Part shown: one piece after another, positions 16,587-25,142 of the stretch | How positions within the stretch are numbered: the first letter of the stretch is position 1 | Layout: each line of letters begins with the position of its first letter | Source of the DNA: Cytobacillus oceanisediminis 2691 | GTDB lineage: Bacteria; Bacillota; Bacilli; Bacillales; Cytobacillaceae | Direction: 5' to 3' | DNA: 64,000 bases | Assembly: GCF_000294775.2 (NCBI RefSeq) | Contig: NZ_CP015506.1 | Coordinates: 4,997,501 to 5,061,500 of the forward strand | Program-made: the position numbers and the translations under genes | The notes under the pieces: generated by a model | Database searches by the model: none | Seen by the model: the letters and a program-made list of their open reading frames with translations, nothing else | What the model was told of the DNA's origin: nothing

Positions 16587-17747
16587 TTACACCCCCACAT
16601 AGGAAGATTCCCGCTTAAGCTCATTCGCAATGATATTGCGCTGAATCTCAGAGGTTCCTTCGTAGATTTTTGTAATTCTCGCATCCCTGTAGTAGCGTTC
16701 AATTGGATAGTCTCTCATATATCCGATTCCGCCATGGATTTGCACAGCTAAGTCTGCCACTTTGTTATATACCTCTGAAGCAAATAGCTTCGCAATGGCA
16801 GCCTCTTTCACAACCCTCATTTTTTGATCGGTCATCCAGGCAACTCTGAAAGTCATGGATCTAAGCACTTCGATTTGCATACTGATTTCTGCCAGCATAT
16901 GCTGAACAGCCTGCACCTCGATGATCGGCTTGCCGAATTGCTCCCGTTCCTGCGTATATTGCAGGCAATGCTCAAGAAGCTTTTCGCAGGAGCCAAGGTT
17001 TCTGGCAGCCAGGCCAGCTCGGCCATTGGCGAGGATTTTCAGTGCATTGATATATCCCTGTCCTTCTGTACCAAGGACGTTCTCGGCGGGAACCTCCATG
17101 TTTTCAAAGAAAAGCTCAGCCGAATGGGATCCTCTTAACCCCATTTTTTGTTCAACACTCCCAAGGATAAAGCCGGGGAAGTCTTTTTCAACTATAAAGG
17201 AAGTAATTCCTTTCGCTCCTTTTGCCCGGTCCGTTACTGCCATTACGGTAAAGACATGGCCGTCAACTGCATTAGTAATATAATGCTTGGATCCATTTAA
17301 AATATATTTGTCCCCTTTTCTGACAGCAGTCGTTTTCAATGCCGCAGCGTTCGAGCCGGCGCTCGGTTCCGTTAAAGCAAAAGCGCCAATCCATTCCCCC
17401 GTTGCCATTTTCGGCAAATATTTTTGCTTTTGCTCTCCTGTACCAAGCTCCACTATTCCGACAGAGCCGATTCCCGTATGTGCCCCTATTAAAGTGGTAT
17501 AGCCATTATGTGTTTTGCCAAGCTCTTCATAAATGGCGCACTTTCCGACCATGTCAAGCCCGAGCCCGCCATATTCTTCGGGAATGCTTAATCCGAATAA
17601 GCCCATTTCCTTGGACATCTCCACCAGCTTCTCCGGTATCATATCCTTCTCTTCAATTTCCATCGCCAACGGCTCTGCTTCTTCTTTTACAAATTTACGC
17701 ACATTTTCTCTTAAAAAATTTATATCTTCTGAAAAATTAAAGTCCAT
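16587..17747 (-). CDS. Short-chain acyl-CoA dehydrogenase
   Basis: A 386-residue FAD enzyme with the signature segments [14 protein letters not shown] and the C-terminal [14 protein letters not shown], in which the Glu of YEGTSE is the usual catalytic base of short-chain acyl-CoA dehydrogenases. It introduces the trans-2 double bond in an acyl-CoA and passes electrons to ETF; no etf genes are in the window. Confidence 0.92.
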   Translation of the reverse strand: MDFNFSEDINFLRENVRKFVKEEAEPLAMEIEEKDMIPEKLVEMSKEMGLFGLSIPEEYGGLGLDMVGKCAIYEELGKTHNGYTTLIGAHTGIGSVGIVELGTGEQKQKYLPKMATGEWIGAFALTEPSAGSNAAALKTTAVRKGDKYILNGSKHYITNAVDGHVFTVMAVTDRAKGAKGITSFIVEKDFPGFILGSVEQKMGLRGSHSAELFFENMEVPAENVLGTEGQGYINALKILANGRAGLAARNLGSCEKLLEHCLQYTQEREQFGKPIIEVQAVQHMLAEISMQIEVLRSMTFRVAWMTDQKMRVVKEAAIAKLFASEVYNKVADLAVQIHGGIGYMRDYPIERYYRDARITKIYEGTSEIQRNIIANELKRESSYVGV

Positions 17748-17760
17748 TTCTGTCTCTCCC

Positions 17761-18540
17761 TTATTGGTTAGTAAATGCTGCCGTTCTTTTTTCTAGGAAT
17801 GCTAATGTACCTTCTCTTTTATCCTCTGTTCCAAAGGCTACAGCCTGTGAAAGCTTCTCAATCAGCATGGCTGTCTCCAGATCAATATCAAAGCCTTTAT
17901 GTACGGCAAGCTTTGCCAGCTTGATAGCAACCGGGCCTTTTTTAAGAATCTGAGAGGCAACCTCCTCTGCTTTCCTTTCCAGTTCATCATCTGCTGTAAG
18001 GTAAGTTGCAAGCCCGATTCTTTCGGCTTCTTCTCCATCAACGATTTTGCCGGTTAGGATCATATCAAGTGCCCTTCCCTTGCCAACCACCCTGGACAGG
18101 CGCTGTGTCCCGCCTGCACCAGGAATGATGCCCAGGTTAAGCTCTGGCAAGCCGAATTTTGCTTTTTTCGCTGCGATTCGAATATCGCAGGCAAGGGCCA
18201 GCTCGCAACCTCCACCCAGTGCATACCCCTTTACCGCCGCAATCGTTACTTTGCTGGACTGTTCAATTTTCTTGTAGAGCCCCTGCATGCCCGGAATCAA
18301 TGCCTCAAGCATTTTTCTTTCATGAAGCTGCTTTATGTCCGCTCCCGCTGCAAAGGACTTTTCCCCTGCTCCCTGGATGATGATGCATCTCACCTCATCA
18401 TTTGCTTCTGCCCAGCTAAAGGCATCTCCGAGCTCCTGGAGCGTCTCCTGATTTAATGCATTACGCTGTTCAGGACGGTTAATGGTCAGCCACATAACCC
18501 CCTGTTCGATTTGAACAAGCAGATTTTCGTATTGATGCAC
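17761..18540 (-). CDS. Enoyl-CoA hydratase
   Basis: A 259-residue crotonase-family protein with both catalytic glutamates in place: [11 protein letters not shown] and [15 protein letters not shown], plus the oxyanion-hole segment AAGADI. It hydrates trans-2-enoyl-CoA to 3-hydroxyacyl-CoA. GTG at 18540 is chosen since AAGGGGTGAG lies just upstream and length then matches the family; a longer frame reaching 18630 would overlap the preceding gene by 79 bases. Confidence 0.9.
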   Translation of the reverse strand: MHQYENLLVQIEQGVMWLTINRPEQRNALNQETLQELGDAFSWAEANDEVRCIIIQGAGEKSFAAGADIKQLHERKMLEALIPGMQGLYKKIEQSSKVTIAAVKGYALGGGCELALACDIRIAAKKAKFGLPELNLGIIPGAGGTQRLSRVVGKGRALDMILTGKIVDGEEAERIGLATYLTADDELERKAEEVASQILKKGPVAIKLAKLAVHKGFDIDLETAMLIEKLSQAVAFGTEDKREGTLAFLEKRTAAFTNQ

Positions 18541-18551
18541 GTTCTCACCCC

Positions 18552-19397
18552 TTAAGAATATTGATAGAATCCGCTGCCGCTCTTTTTCCCCAGCCGTCCG
18601 GCTTTTACATATTTGATAAGCAGCGGACAAGGGCGGTACTTTTCTCCAAGTGTCTGATATAAATACTCCATATTGCGCAGCCGGGTATCCAAGCCTACTA
18701 AATCCGCCAGAGCAAGAGGGCCCATCGGGTGATTAAGCCCCAGCTTCAGGGCTTTATCGATATCTTCAGCAGAGGCTACTCCTTCCATCAGCATGTTCAT
18801 GGCTTCATTGCCGATCAGGCAATTCATCCGGGAAGTCACAAATCCCGGAAATTCATTCACTTCAACGGTTTCCTTCTTAAGCTTTTCACCGACTTCTTTC
18901 ACCATGCGGACCGTATCATCAGATGTTTCCAGTCCACGGATAATTTCAATCAGCTTCATCTTGTGGACCGGATTAAAGAAGTGCATGGCCACCACCTTAT
19001 CGGGCCGTGATGTTTGTGCCCCAATTTCCGTTGGACTCATTGTTGAAGTATTGGTGGCCAGAATGGTTTCCGGAGAACAGATGCTGTCCAGCTTTTTAAA
19101 AATATCAATCTTCAATTCTATCTTTTCCAGGACTGCTTCAATAACAAGGTCTGCATTTTCCGCAGCAGCCTCTAAATCTGTTTCAAAATGAAGCCGGTCT
19201 TTTGCCTTCCCATATTGGTCTTCTGAAATAAACCCTTTTTGAAGGCTGCCTTCCAATAAGCTATAAATATCGTTTTTGGCTTTATCTATTATTTCCAGAT
19301 TAATGTCATTCAAGTAAACTTCAAATCCCGAAATGGCACAGGTATAAGCAATCCCTTTTCCCATAACACCTGAACCTACTACTGTGATGGTGTTCAT
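18552..19397 (-). CDS. 3-hydroxybutyryl-CoA dehydrogenase
   Basis: A 281-residue protein with Rossmann motif VVGSGVMGKGIA and catalytic His in MHFFNPVHKMKLIEI, and length equal to bacterial Hbd/MmgB. It oxidises 3-hydroxyacyl-CoA to 3-oxoacyl-CoA with NAD. It lies between the TRAP permease and the hydratase in the same operon. Confidence 0.9.
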   Translation of the reverse strand: MNTITVVGSGVMGKGIAYTCAISGFEVYLNDINLEIIDKAKNDIYSLLEGSLQKGFISEDQYGKAKDRLHFETDLEAAAENADLVIEAVLEKIELKIDIFKKLDSICSPETILATNTSTMSPTEIGAQTSRPDKVVAMHFFNPVHKMKLIEIIRGLETSDDTVRMVKEVGEKLKKETVEVNEFPGFVTSRMNCLIGNEAMNMLMEGVASAEDIDKALKLGLNHPMGPLALADLVGLDTRLRNMEYLYQTLGEKYRPCPLLIKYVKAGRLGKKSGSGFYQYS

Positions 19398-19408
19398 TCT
19401 GTTCCCCC

Positions 19409-21376
19409 TTAGTTTGATAATGTATTGGCCACTGTATTTCTAGGTACAAACTTTTGATATAAAAACATTGCCGCCAGGATGGCAAAGCCGATGATGTCTG
19501 ATAAAAATCCCGGGTTGACCATCAGAAGAGCCCCGATAAAAAGAACGGCTCTTTCATACCAATATGAATGGCGGAACAGCCATCCTTCTGCAGCCCAGGC
19601 AATCCCAATAATTCCAATGATGGAGGTTGCAACAGATAGAATAATATCCGGAACGTCTCCAACAAGAAGCAAGGTTTCCCCGTATACAAACATATAAGGG
19701 ACAATAAATGCCGCGAGGCCAAGCTTTACTGCAGTTAAGCCTGTTTTCATCGGCTCGGAACCGGCAAGCCCCGCCGCCGCAAATGCAGCCAGTGCTACTG
19801 GCGGTGTTATGGCAGATAGTGCTGCAAAATAGAAAACAAACATATGGGCTGCAAGCGGGGATACACCCAGCTCGATTAATGCAGGGATGGTAAGCGGAAC
19901 CTGTACGATGTATGCCGCAACAGTCGGGAGCCCCATTCCAAGAATGATGCTCGTGATCATCGTGAATACAAGCGTAATGATTAAAATGCCGCCGGATAAT
20001 TCAATGATCAAACTGCTGAATTTAAGGCCAATCCCGGTAAGCCCAATAATTCCGATGATAAAACCGGATGCCGCACAGGCAATAGCTGTCTCAATGGCAG
20101 CTCTGGCTCCTAAGTCCAATGCCTTGAAAATCTTTGAAAAAGATAATCTTGTTGCCCCTTTTAAAGCTGCAACCAATATCGTCACGCCGATAGAGTAAAG
20201 ACCAGCCTTCATTGGTGAAGAGCCGGATGCAAGCATGACCACAATCACTACTAAGGGGATAAAGAACATGAATCCGGTTTTCAAAACACTCGAAACCTTG
20301 GGAAGTTCTTCTTTCTTTAAACCAACAAGCCCCAAACGCCTTGCCCTCATATCGACCTGGAAATACAGGCAGCAGTAATAAAGGACTGCAGGAATTAACG
20401 CAGCTACGGCTATGTCCATATAAGGCACACCTAAATAGGAAGCAATGATGAAAGCCGAAGCCCCCATGATCGGCGGCATGATCTGGCCTCCAGTAGAGGA
20501 AACCGCTTCAACCGCAGCTGCAAAGTGGCTTCTATAGCCGGTTTTCTTCATTAATGGAATCGTAAAGGCACCAGTTGTAACCGTATTTGCAACAGCGCTC
20601 CCTGAAATGGTTCCCAAAATGGAGCTGGCCACGATAGCCGTTTTGGCAGGACCTCCACGATATTTCCCCATACCAGCCACTGATAAATCGATAAAAAATT
20701 GACCTGCTCCCGAAACCTCCAGGAACTTTCCGAAGAGGATAAATAGGAAAATAAAAGTTGCAGATACCCCCAAAGGAGTACTGAAAATACCAGTTACCGT
20801 ATAAAAGAGGTGATCAATAATCCACATCATGGTAAATTCTCGGTGGGAAAGAGACCCCGTAATCAGATGACCCCAAACTCCGTAAACGATGCAGATGAAA
20901 ATAATAATCACCAGTGTATTTCCAATCACGCGGCGTGTTGCCTCAATCAGCAGCAGACCGGATATGATTCCTATGGCAATTTCCAGTGCTGTCAGCGGCT
21001 CTATATAACTCATCCGCGATGAAATGACCTGTGAATTCATCACATAATAGGAATAACAAGCAATGGACAAAATCATAAACAGCCAATCATACCAGGGGAT
21101 GCTTTCATTTTTTGCCGCTTTCTTGGAAGGCTTATAAATGGCAAATGTTAAAGCCAGCGCAAAGGCCAAGTGTGCCGACCGCTGCAGGATCGATTCGAAT
21201 ACCCCAAAGAAAGCTGTATACAAATGAAAAAGAGACATTAAAACGGCAATAATGGAAATGATTTTGGCAGCTGCGCCCTTTAATAGGCGCAGCTTGCTGT
21301 TCAGATTTCCATCTTCATCATATTCCGCAATCACTTTTGAAGCTTCTGCTTCCGTTACGTCGTGTTTAGACATCAT
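19409..21376 (-). CDS. TRAP transporter fused permease (TAXI type)
   Basis: A 655-residue protein with about 16-18 hydrophobic segments, joining the small (DctQ-like) and large (DctM-like) TRAP membrane subunits, as is usual for TAXI-TRAP systems. DctM-type signatures include GTISGSAVANTVTTGAFTIP and ILGMGLPTVAAYI. The solute-binding lipoprotein gene is directly upstream. It drives uptake of an organic acid using an ion gradient. Confidence 0.9.
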   Translation of the reverse strand: MMSKHDVTEAEASKVIAEYDEDGNLNSKLRLLKGAAAKIISIIAVLMSLFHLYTAFFGVFESILQRSAHLAFALALTFAIYKPSKKAAKNESIPWYDWLFMILSIACYSYYVMNSQVISSRMSYIEPLTALEIAIGIISGLLLIEATRRVIGNTLVIIIFICIVYGVWGHLITGSLSHREFTMMWIIDHLFYTVTGIFSTPLGVSATFIFLFILFGKFLEVSGAGQFFIDLSVAGMGKYRGGPAKTAIVASSILGTISGSAVANTVTTGAFTIPLMKKTGYRSHFAAAVEAVSSTGGQIMPPIMGASAFIIASYLGVPYMDIAVAALIPAVLYYCCLYFQVDMRARRLGLVGLKKEELPKVSSVLKTGFMFFIPLVVIVVMLASGSSPMKAGLYSIGVTILVAALKGATRLSFSKIFKALDLGARAAIETAIACAASGFIIGIIGLTGIGLKFSSLIIELSGGILIITLVFTMITSIILGMGLPTVAAYIVQVPLTIPALIELGVSPLAAHMFVFYFAALSAITPPVALAAFAAAGLAGSEPMKTGLTAVKLGLAAFIVPYMFVYGETLLLVGDVPDIILSVATSIIGIIGIAWAAEGWLFRHSYWYERAVLFIGALLMVNPGFLSDIIGFAILAAMFLYQKFVPRNTVANTLSN

Positions 21377-21407
21377 TTCACCTTCTTTTTAAAAGGATTA
21401 TTTAGGT

Positions 21408-22406
21408 TTATTTAAGTGCCCCGACTTCCTTGTAATATTTCTCTGCTCCCGGATGCAGCTTGCCCACATTGTTTTGCACTGAATACTCTGCATTAAAGTC
21501 TTTCATAATCGGGGATAATGTCGTCCATGTATCTTTTTCTTCTACCATCATTTTTGTCAGCTTATAAACTGACTCTTCGTCCATTAGATCATCATTAACC
21601 AGCAGAACCGTATAGCCAGCAACCGTTTTAACATCTTCTTTCACATTAGAATAAGTGCCGCCTTCAATGTCATATTCCAAATATCCTTCATTTAACTCAT
21701 GAAGGCCTTTAACTGTTTCATCATCCAAAGGAATCAGACGAATTCCGAGGGTTGTATCCAGCTCCTGGAATGTGGAAACCGGTGCAGAAACCATTCCGAC
21801 AATCGCATCGATGTGTCCGTCACGCAGAAGGTCGGCTCCATCTGCCGTTCCGATATATTCAATGCCGCCAAGATCGTCGTAGCTCATGTCATTCAGTTTT
21901 AAAATATCCAGGAATGCCAGCTCTCCGCTGTATCCTTTAATTCCCGGGCTAACCTTCTTGCCCTTTAAGTCCTTTACGGATTTAATATCAGAGTCTGCCC
22001 GAACAACGATATGGAATACATTTGGATACAGGGTTGCAACGGTGCTGACATTATCGACTTTTTCTTTAAATGCATTGATTCCATTCAATGCCTCAGGTAC
22101 CGTTTGTCCATTACTGAATCCAAGAGCAAATGTGCCCTGGGCTAAGCCCAAAAGATTGGAAACAGAGCCGCCCTCCACTACCGTAACGGAGGATTCCGGG
22201 TAAACTTCCTTCATTTTCTCTCCCATCGCCCCTGACAATGTGTACCAGAAACCGCCAACTGTTGCAGATCCGAAGGCCATATCCCGCGGGGCTCCCTCTG
22301 CTCCTCCGCCTCCGCTTGCTTCACCGCTGCTTCCCGCCTCATCCGAAGAACAGGCTGCCAATACGACTAACATAAAAGCCATCAACACTGCCAATAATTT
22401 TTTCAC
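21408..22406 (-). CDS. TAXI-family TRAP solute-binding lipoprotein
   Basis: A 332-residue lipoprotein: signal peptide with lipobox VLAAC, a Gly/Ser-rich linker, then the TAXI domain (FGSATVGGFWYTLSGAMGE, SNLLGLAQG, the usual start of this family). GTG at 22406 follows AGGGGGAAAA and gives a proper signal peptide; the frame open to 22466 would add 20 residues overlapping the upstream gene. It presents the substrate to the fused permease encoded next. Confidence 0.9.
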   Translation of the reverse strand: MKKLLAVLMAFMLVVLAACSSDEAGSSGEASGGGGAEGAPRDMAFGSATVGGFWYTLSGAMGEKMKEVYPESSVTVVEGGSVSNLLGLAQGTFALGFSNGQTVPEALNGINAFKEKVDNVSTVATLYPNVFHIVVRADSDIKSVKDLKGKKVSPGIKGYSGELAFLDILKLNDMSYDDLGGIEYIGTADGADLLRDGHIDAIVGMVSAPVSTFQELDTTLGIRLIPLDDETVKGLHELNEGYLEYDIEGGTYSNVKEDVKTVAGYTVLLVNDDLMDEESVYKLTKMMVEEKDTWTTLSPIMKDFNAEYSVQNNVGKLHPGAEKYYKEVGALK

Positions 22407-22419
22407 CTTATTTTCCCCC

Positions 22420-23076
22420 TTAGTTTGTTTCCATTTTGGTTTTTTCCAGCACATGAAATTCAGCATCTGTCATCTCCCGCAACGCTTCGATCGAAACATC
22501 GGAGAGCCTTTCTATGAGGTACATTTTTCCTTCAAGAAACTTAAATACAGCATGTTCGGTGACAATCATATCTGCTTTTCTTGTACCGCTGCTTGGAAAG
22601 GATAATTTTTTCACAATTTTCGGACTACCGTCTTTAGACAAGTGCATGGAAGCAATAATCATCCGCCTGGCTCCCGCAACTAAATCCATGGCCCCTCCCA
22701 CTCCAAGAATGGTTTTTCCGGGCACTGCCCAATTGGCGACTTCTCCCGTTTCATCGACCTGTAAAGCTCCCAATACAGCAGTATCGATATGTCCTCCGCG
22801 AATCATCAGGAAAGAATCCGAACTATCAAAGAGTGATGCCCCTGTGTCCATGGAAACGGGCTTCTTGCTGGCACTGATCAAATCCATATCAATATCGTCA
22901 TCAGACGGAGTCGGACCCATCCCGAGAAGACCGTTTTCTGATTGAAGGTAAACCTTTTTGTCATCGAGGTAATCCGGAATAATGGTTGGAATGCCTACTC
23001 CCAGATTGACAATTTCTCCTTCCTTCAATTCCTGTGCTACCCTTTTGGCGATTTTAATTCTGTCAGATAGACTCAA
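22420..23076 (-). CDS. 3-oxoacid CoA-transferase, subunit B
   Basis: A 218-residue protein with the catalytic glutamate motif SENGLLGMGP and GVGGAMDL, typical of ScoB/AtoA. It swaps CoA from a donor thioester to an incoming acid. Start TTG at 23076 follows AGGAGGGAG and overlaps the subunit A gene end by 14 bases, which supports coupled synthesis. Confidence 0.9.
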   Translation of the reverse strand: MSLSDRIKIAKRVAQELKEGEIVNLGVGIPTIIPDYLDDKKVYLQSENGLLGMGPTPSDDDIDMDLISASKKPVSMDTGASLFDSSDSFLMIRGGHIDTAVLGALQVDETGEVANWAVPGKTILGVGGAMDLVAGARRMIIASMHLSKDGSPKIVKKLSFPSSGTRKADMIVTEHAVFKFLEGKMYLIERLSDVSIEALREMTDAEFHVLEKTKMETN

Positions 23077-23749
23077 TGTATCTCCCTCCTTTTTTTACAT
23101 ATTGATTGATTACGACATAATCTACGTATAAGTGAGGGGTTACCACTTCTTCCGGTGCAAATGAACCAGCTTCCACAACCTCATCCACTTCAGCTATAAC
23201 TACCTTCGCTGCCGTTGCCATAACCGGATTGAAGTTCCTCGCTGTTTTGTCATAAATCAGATTTCCCAGTGTATCAGCCTTAAGTGCTTTAATAATGGCT
23301 ACATCCCCTTTAATTGCTTTTTCAAAAATGTAGGATTCGCCATCGATCACTTTCTCTTCCTTCCCTTCAGCAAGCTTGGTCCCGGCACCTGTCTTCGTAT
23401 AGAAGCCGCCGATGCCTGCCCCGCCGCACCGGATGGCTTCTGCCAATGTGCCCTGAGGAATTAATTCAATCTCCAGTTCACCTTTTGACCAGGCCTTAAC
23501 GGCATCTCGATTAGTGGTAAAATAAGAGCCTTTCGCTTTTTTCAGCTTCCCTGCCACCAGCAGTTTTCCGAGCCCCTTCCCTTCCTCACCTAAATTGTTG
23601 CTGATGACTGTAAGGTTTTCTTTATCGGATTTCACCAGCTCATCAATTAAAGTAAGCGGTGTTCCCGATAGGCCGAATCCTCCTACAAGCAATGTGTCGC
23701 CGCTTTTAATGAACTGCAGTGCATCAGCAGGATTTAATTGTTTTTTCAT
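23063..23749 (-). CDS. 3-oxoacid CoA-transferase, subunit A
   Basis: A 228-residue protein with the family glycine loop VGGFGLSGTP and GIGGFYTKTGAGT, as in ScoA/AtoD. It forms the CoA transferase with the next gene. The ATG at 23749 lies inside the end of the upstream gene (26-base overlap) behind AGAGGAGG. Confidence 0.9.
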   Translation of the reverse strand: MKKQLNPADALQFIKSGDTLLVGGFGLSGTPLTLIDELVKSDKENLTVISNNLGEEGKGLGKLLVAGKLKKAKGSYFTTNRDAVKAWSKGELEIELIPQGTLAEAIRCGGAGIGGFYTKTGAGTKLAEGKEEKVIDGESYIFEKAIKGDVAIIKALKADTLGNLIYDKTARNFNPVMATAAKVVIAEVDEVVEAGSFAPEEVVTPHLYVDYVVINQYVKKGGRYIESI

Positions 23750-25142
23750 TATGTTCCTCCTCTTGTCTCTGGGTTTCCGAGTAATTTATATAAGCAGACA
23801 ATGATTTGATGGCTGTATTTTCATGAAAGAAGTAAGGTTTCTTTGTTTCCTTTAATATGTCAATGGCCAGCTCCCCCTGGTATCCCTGCGACATGAAAAT
23901 CGGAATAAAAATACTATCTCCTTCCTCCATCAGCTTTTTCATTTGTTCCGAAAGAATTTCATTTTGATAGTCTACCTGGAAAGGGAAAGGAACAATGATA
24001 TTATCAAAGTCACCCGATTTATGAAGCACCTCCAGACAGGTTGTCAATTTTGACAGATCATCGTATACAATGGTGGTCAAATCTATAGGATTCATGAATG
24101 ACTTCTCTATACCTGTAATTGTTTTCATTTTCTGCTGAAGTTCTGATGACAGGGGCTGAAGCGGAATCCCGTACTTATCGCATAAATCCGCCAGATAAAT
24201 GGAAGTAGCCCCTGCCCAGGAAAAGATAGCCGTACGCTTTCCTGCTGCCTTTTGGTATGTATCAAACAGCCATGAAAGAGCAACCACTTCATCAATGCTT
24301 TCGGCTTTTACCAGTCCTGGGTGATTGACCATATCCCAGGGAATGGAGTAATCATTGTTTCTTCCAAGGTGATATTTAACGGCAATTCTTGAAATCTCCG
24401 AATGGCCGATTGGCAGCAGGATCACCGGCTTCTGTTCGATATAGGCCTGGTGCAGCAGCCGGAAAAAACGCTCCTCCTCAGAAATAGATTCAATGATTAA
24501 TAGAATGGTTTCTGTTGATGGGTCACTAATTAAAAATTCAAAGCAGTCATTAATCGTGATATCCATCTCATTTCCAGGTGACAGCCAATAGGAAAAACCG
24601 AGGCCTTTTTCATTGGCATCAAGTACAGCCCGGCCTAAACTTCCTCCATGACTGATCAATCCAACAGATCCCTTATGAAAATTCTTAGGTTCAAAACGGG
24701 GTGAAAAAGAGATTCCCCAGTTTCCTATAAAATGATAAAATCCGGGTGAGTTTGGCCCATAAACCGCCGTTTCTGTACCTTTAACAATTTCCTTCAGCTC
24801 TTCTTCCCTGTAAATTCCATCCGGCCCGCTTTCAGAAAAGCCGGAGCTGATGATGATGACACTCTTCACTTGTTTTTTTACACATTCTCTTAGGATGTCA
24901 GGGGTATGTTTGAAAGGAACAATTACACATGCCAAATCGACTTCTTCACTGATCTCCAGCACACTCGGATAGCAGTGAATTCCCGAAATGGTGTCATGGT
25001 TTGGGTTTACAAGATAAATCTCCCCGGAAAACTTTGATTTTTGAAGATTGACCATGACACGTCCCGCATTTTGATGGAACCTTTCCGAAGCTCCTATTAT
25101 GGCAATGCTTTTAGGGGAAACAAGCGTCTGCAATGATCTCAT
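23724..25142 (-). CDS. CoA-binding (ADP-forming acyl-CoA synthetase alpha-like) protein
   Basis: A 472-residue protein with an N-terminal CoA-binding Rossmann domain (SPKSIAIIGAS, about 8-130) and succinyl-CoA-synthetase-like flavodoxin domains (GLISHGGSLGRAVLD, about 165-450). This equals the alpha part of ADP-forming acetyl-CoA synthetases. The ATP-grasp (beta) part is absent and no separate beta gene is in the operon, so it may not act as a complete ligase here; it may be a CoA-thioester-binding or acyl-transfer protein. The ATG overlaps the activator gene's stop by four bases. Confidence 0.7.
   Translation of the reverse strand: MRSLQTLVSPKSIAIIGASERFHQNAGRVMVNLQKSKFSGEIYLVNPNHDTISGIHCYPSVLEISEEVDLACVIVPFKHTPDILRECVKKQVKSVIIISSGFSESGPDGIYREEELKEIVKGTETAVYGPNSPGFYHFIGNWGISFSPRFEPKNFHKGSVGLISHGGSLGRAVLDANEKGLGFSYWLSPGNEMDITINDCFEFLISDPSTETILLIIESISEEERFFRLLHQAYIEQKPVILLPIGHSEISRIAVKYHLGRNNDYSIPWDMVNHPGLVKAESIDEVVALSWLFDTYQKAAGKRTAIFSWAGATSIYLADLCDKYGIPLQPLSSELQQKMKTITGIEKSFMNPIDLTTIVYDDLSKLTTCLEVLHKSGDFDNIIVPFPFQVDYQNEILSEQMKKLMEEGDSIFIPIFMSQGYQGELAIDILKETKKPYFFHENTAIKSLSAYINYSETQRQEEEHNEKTIKSC

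Noticed and set aside
18541-18630. N-terminal extension of the enoyl-CoA hydratase
   Set aside because: Would overlap the preceding gene by 79 bases and lacks an RBS; the GTG at 18540 has one.
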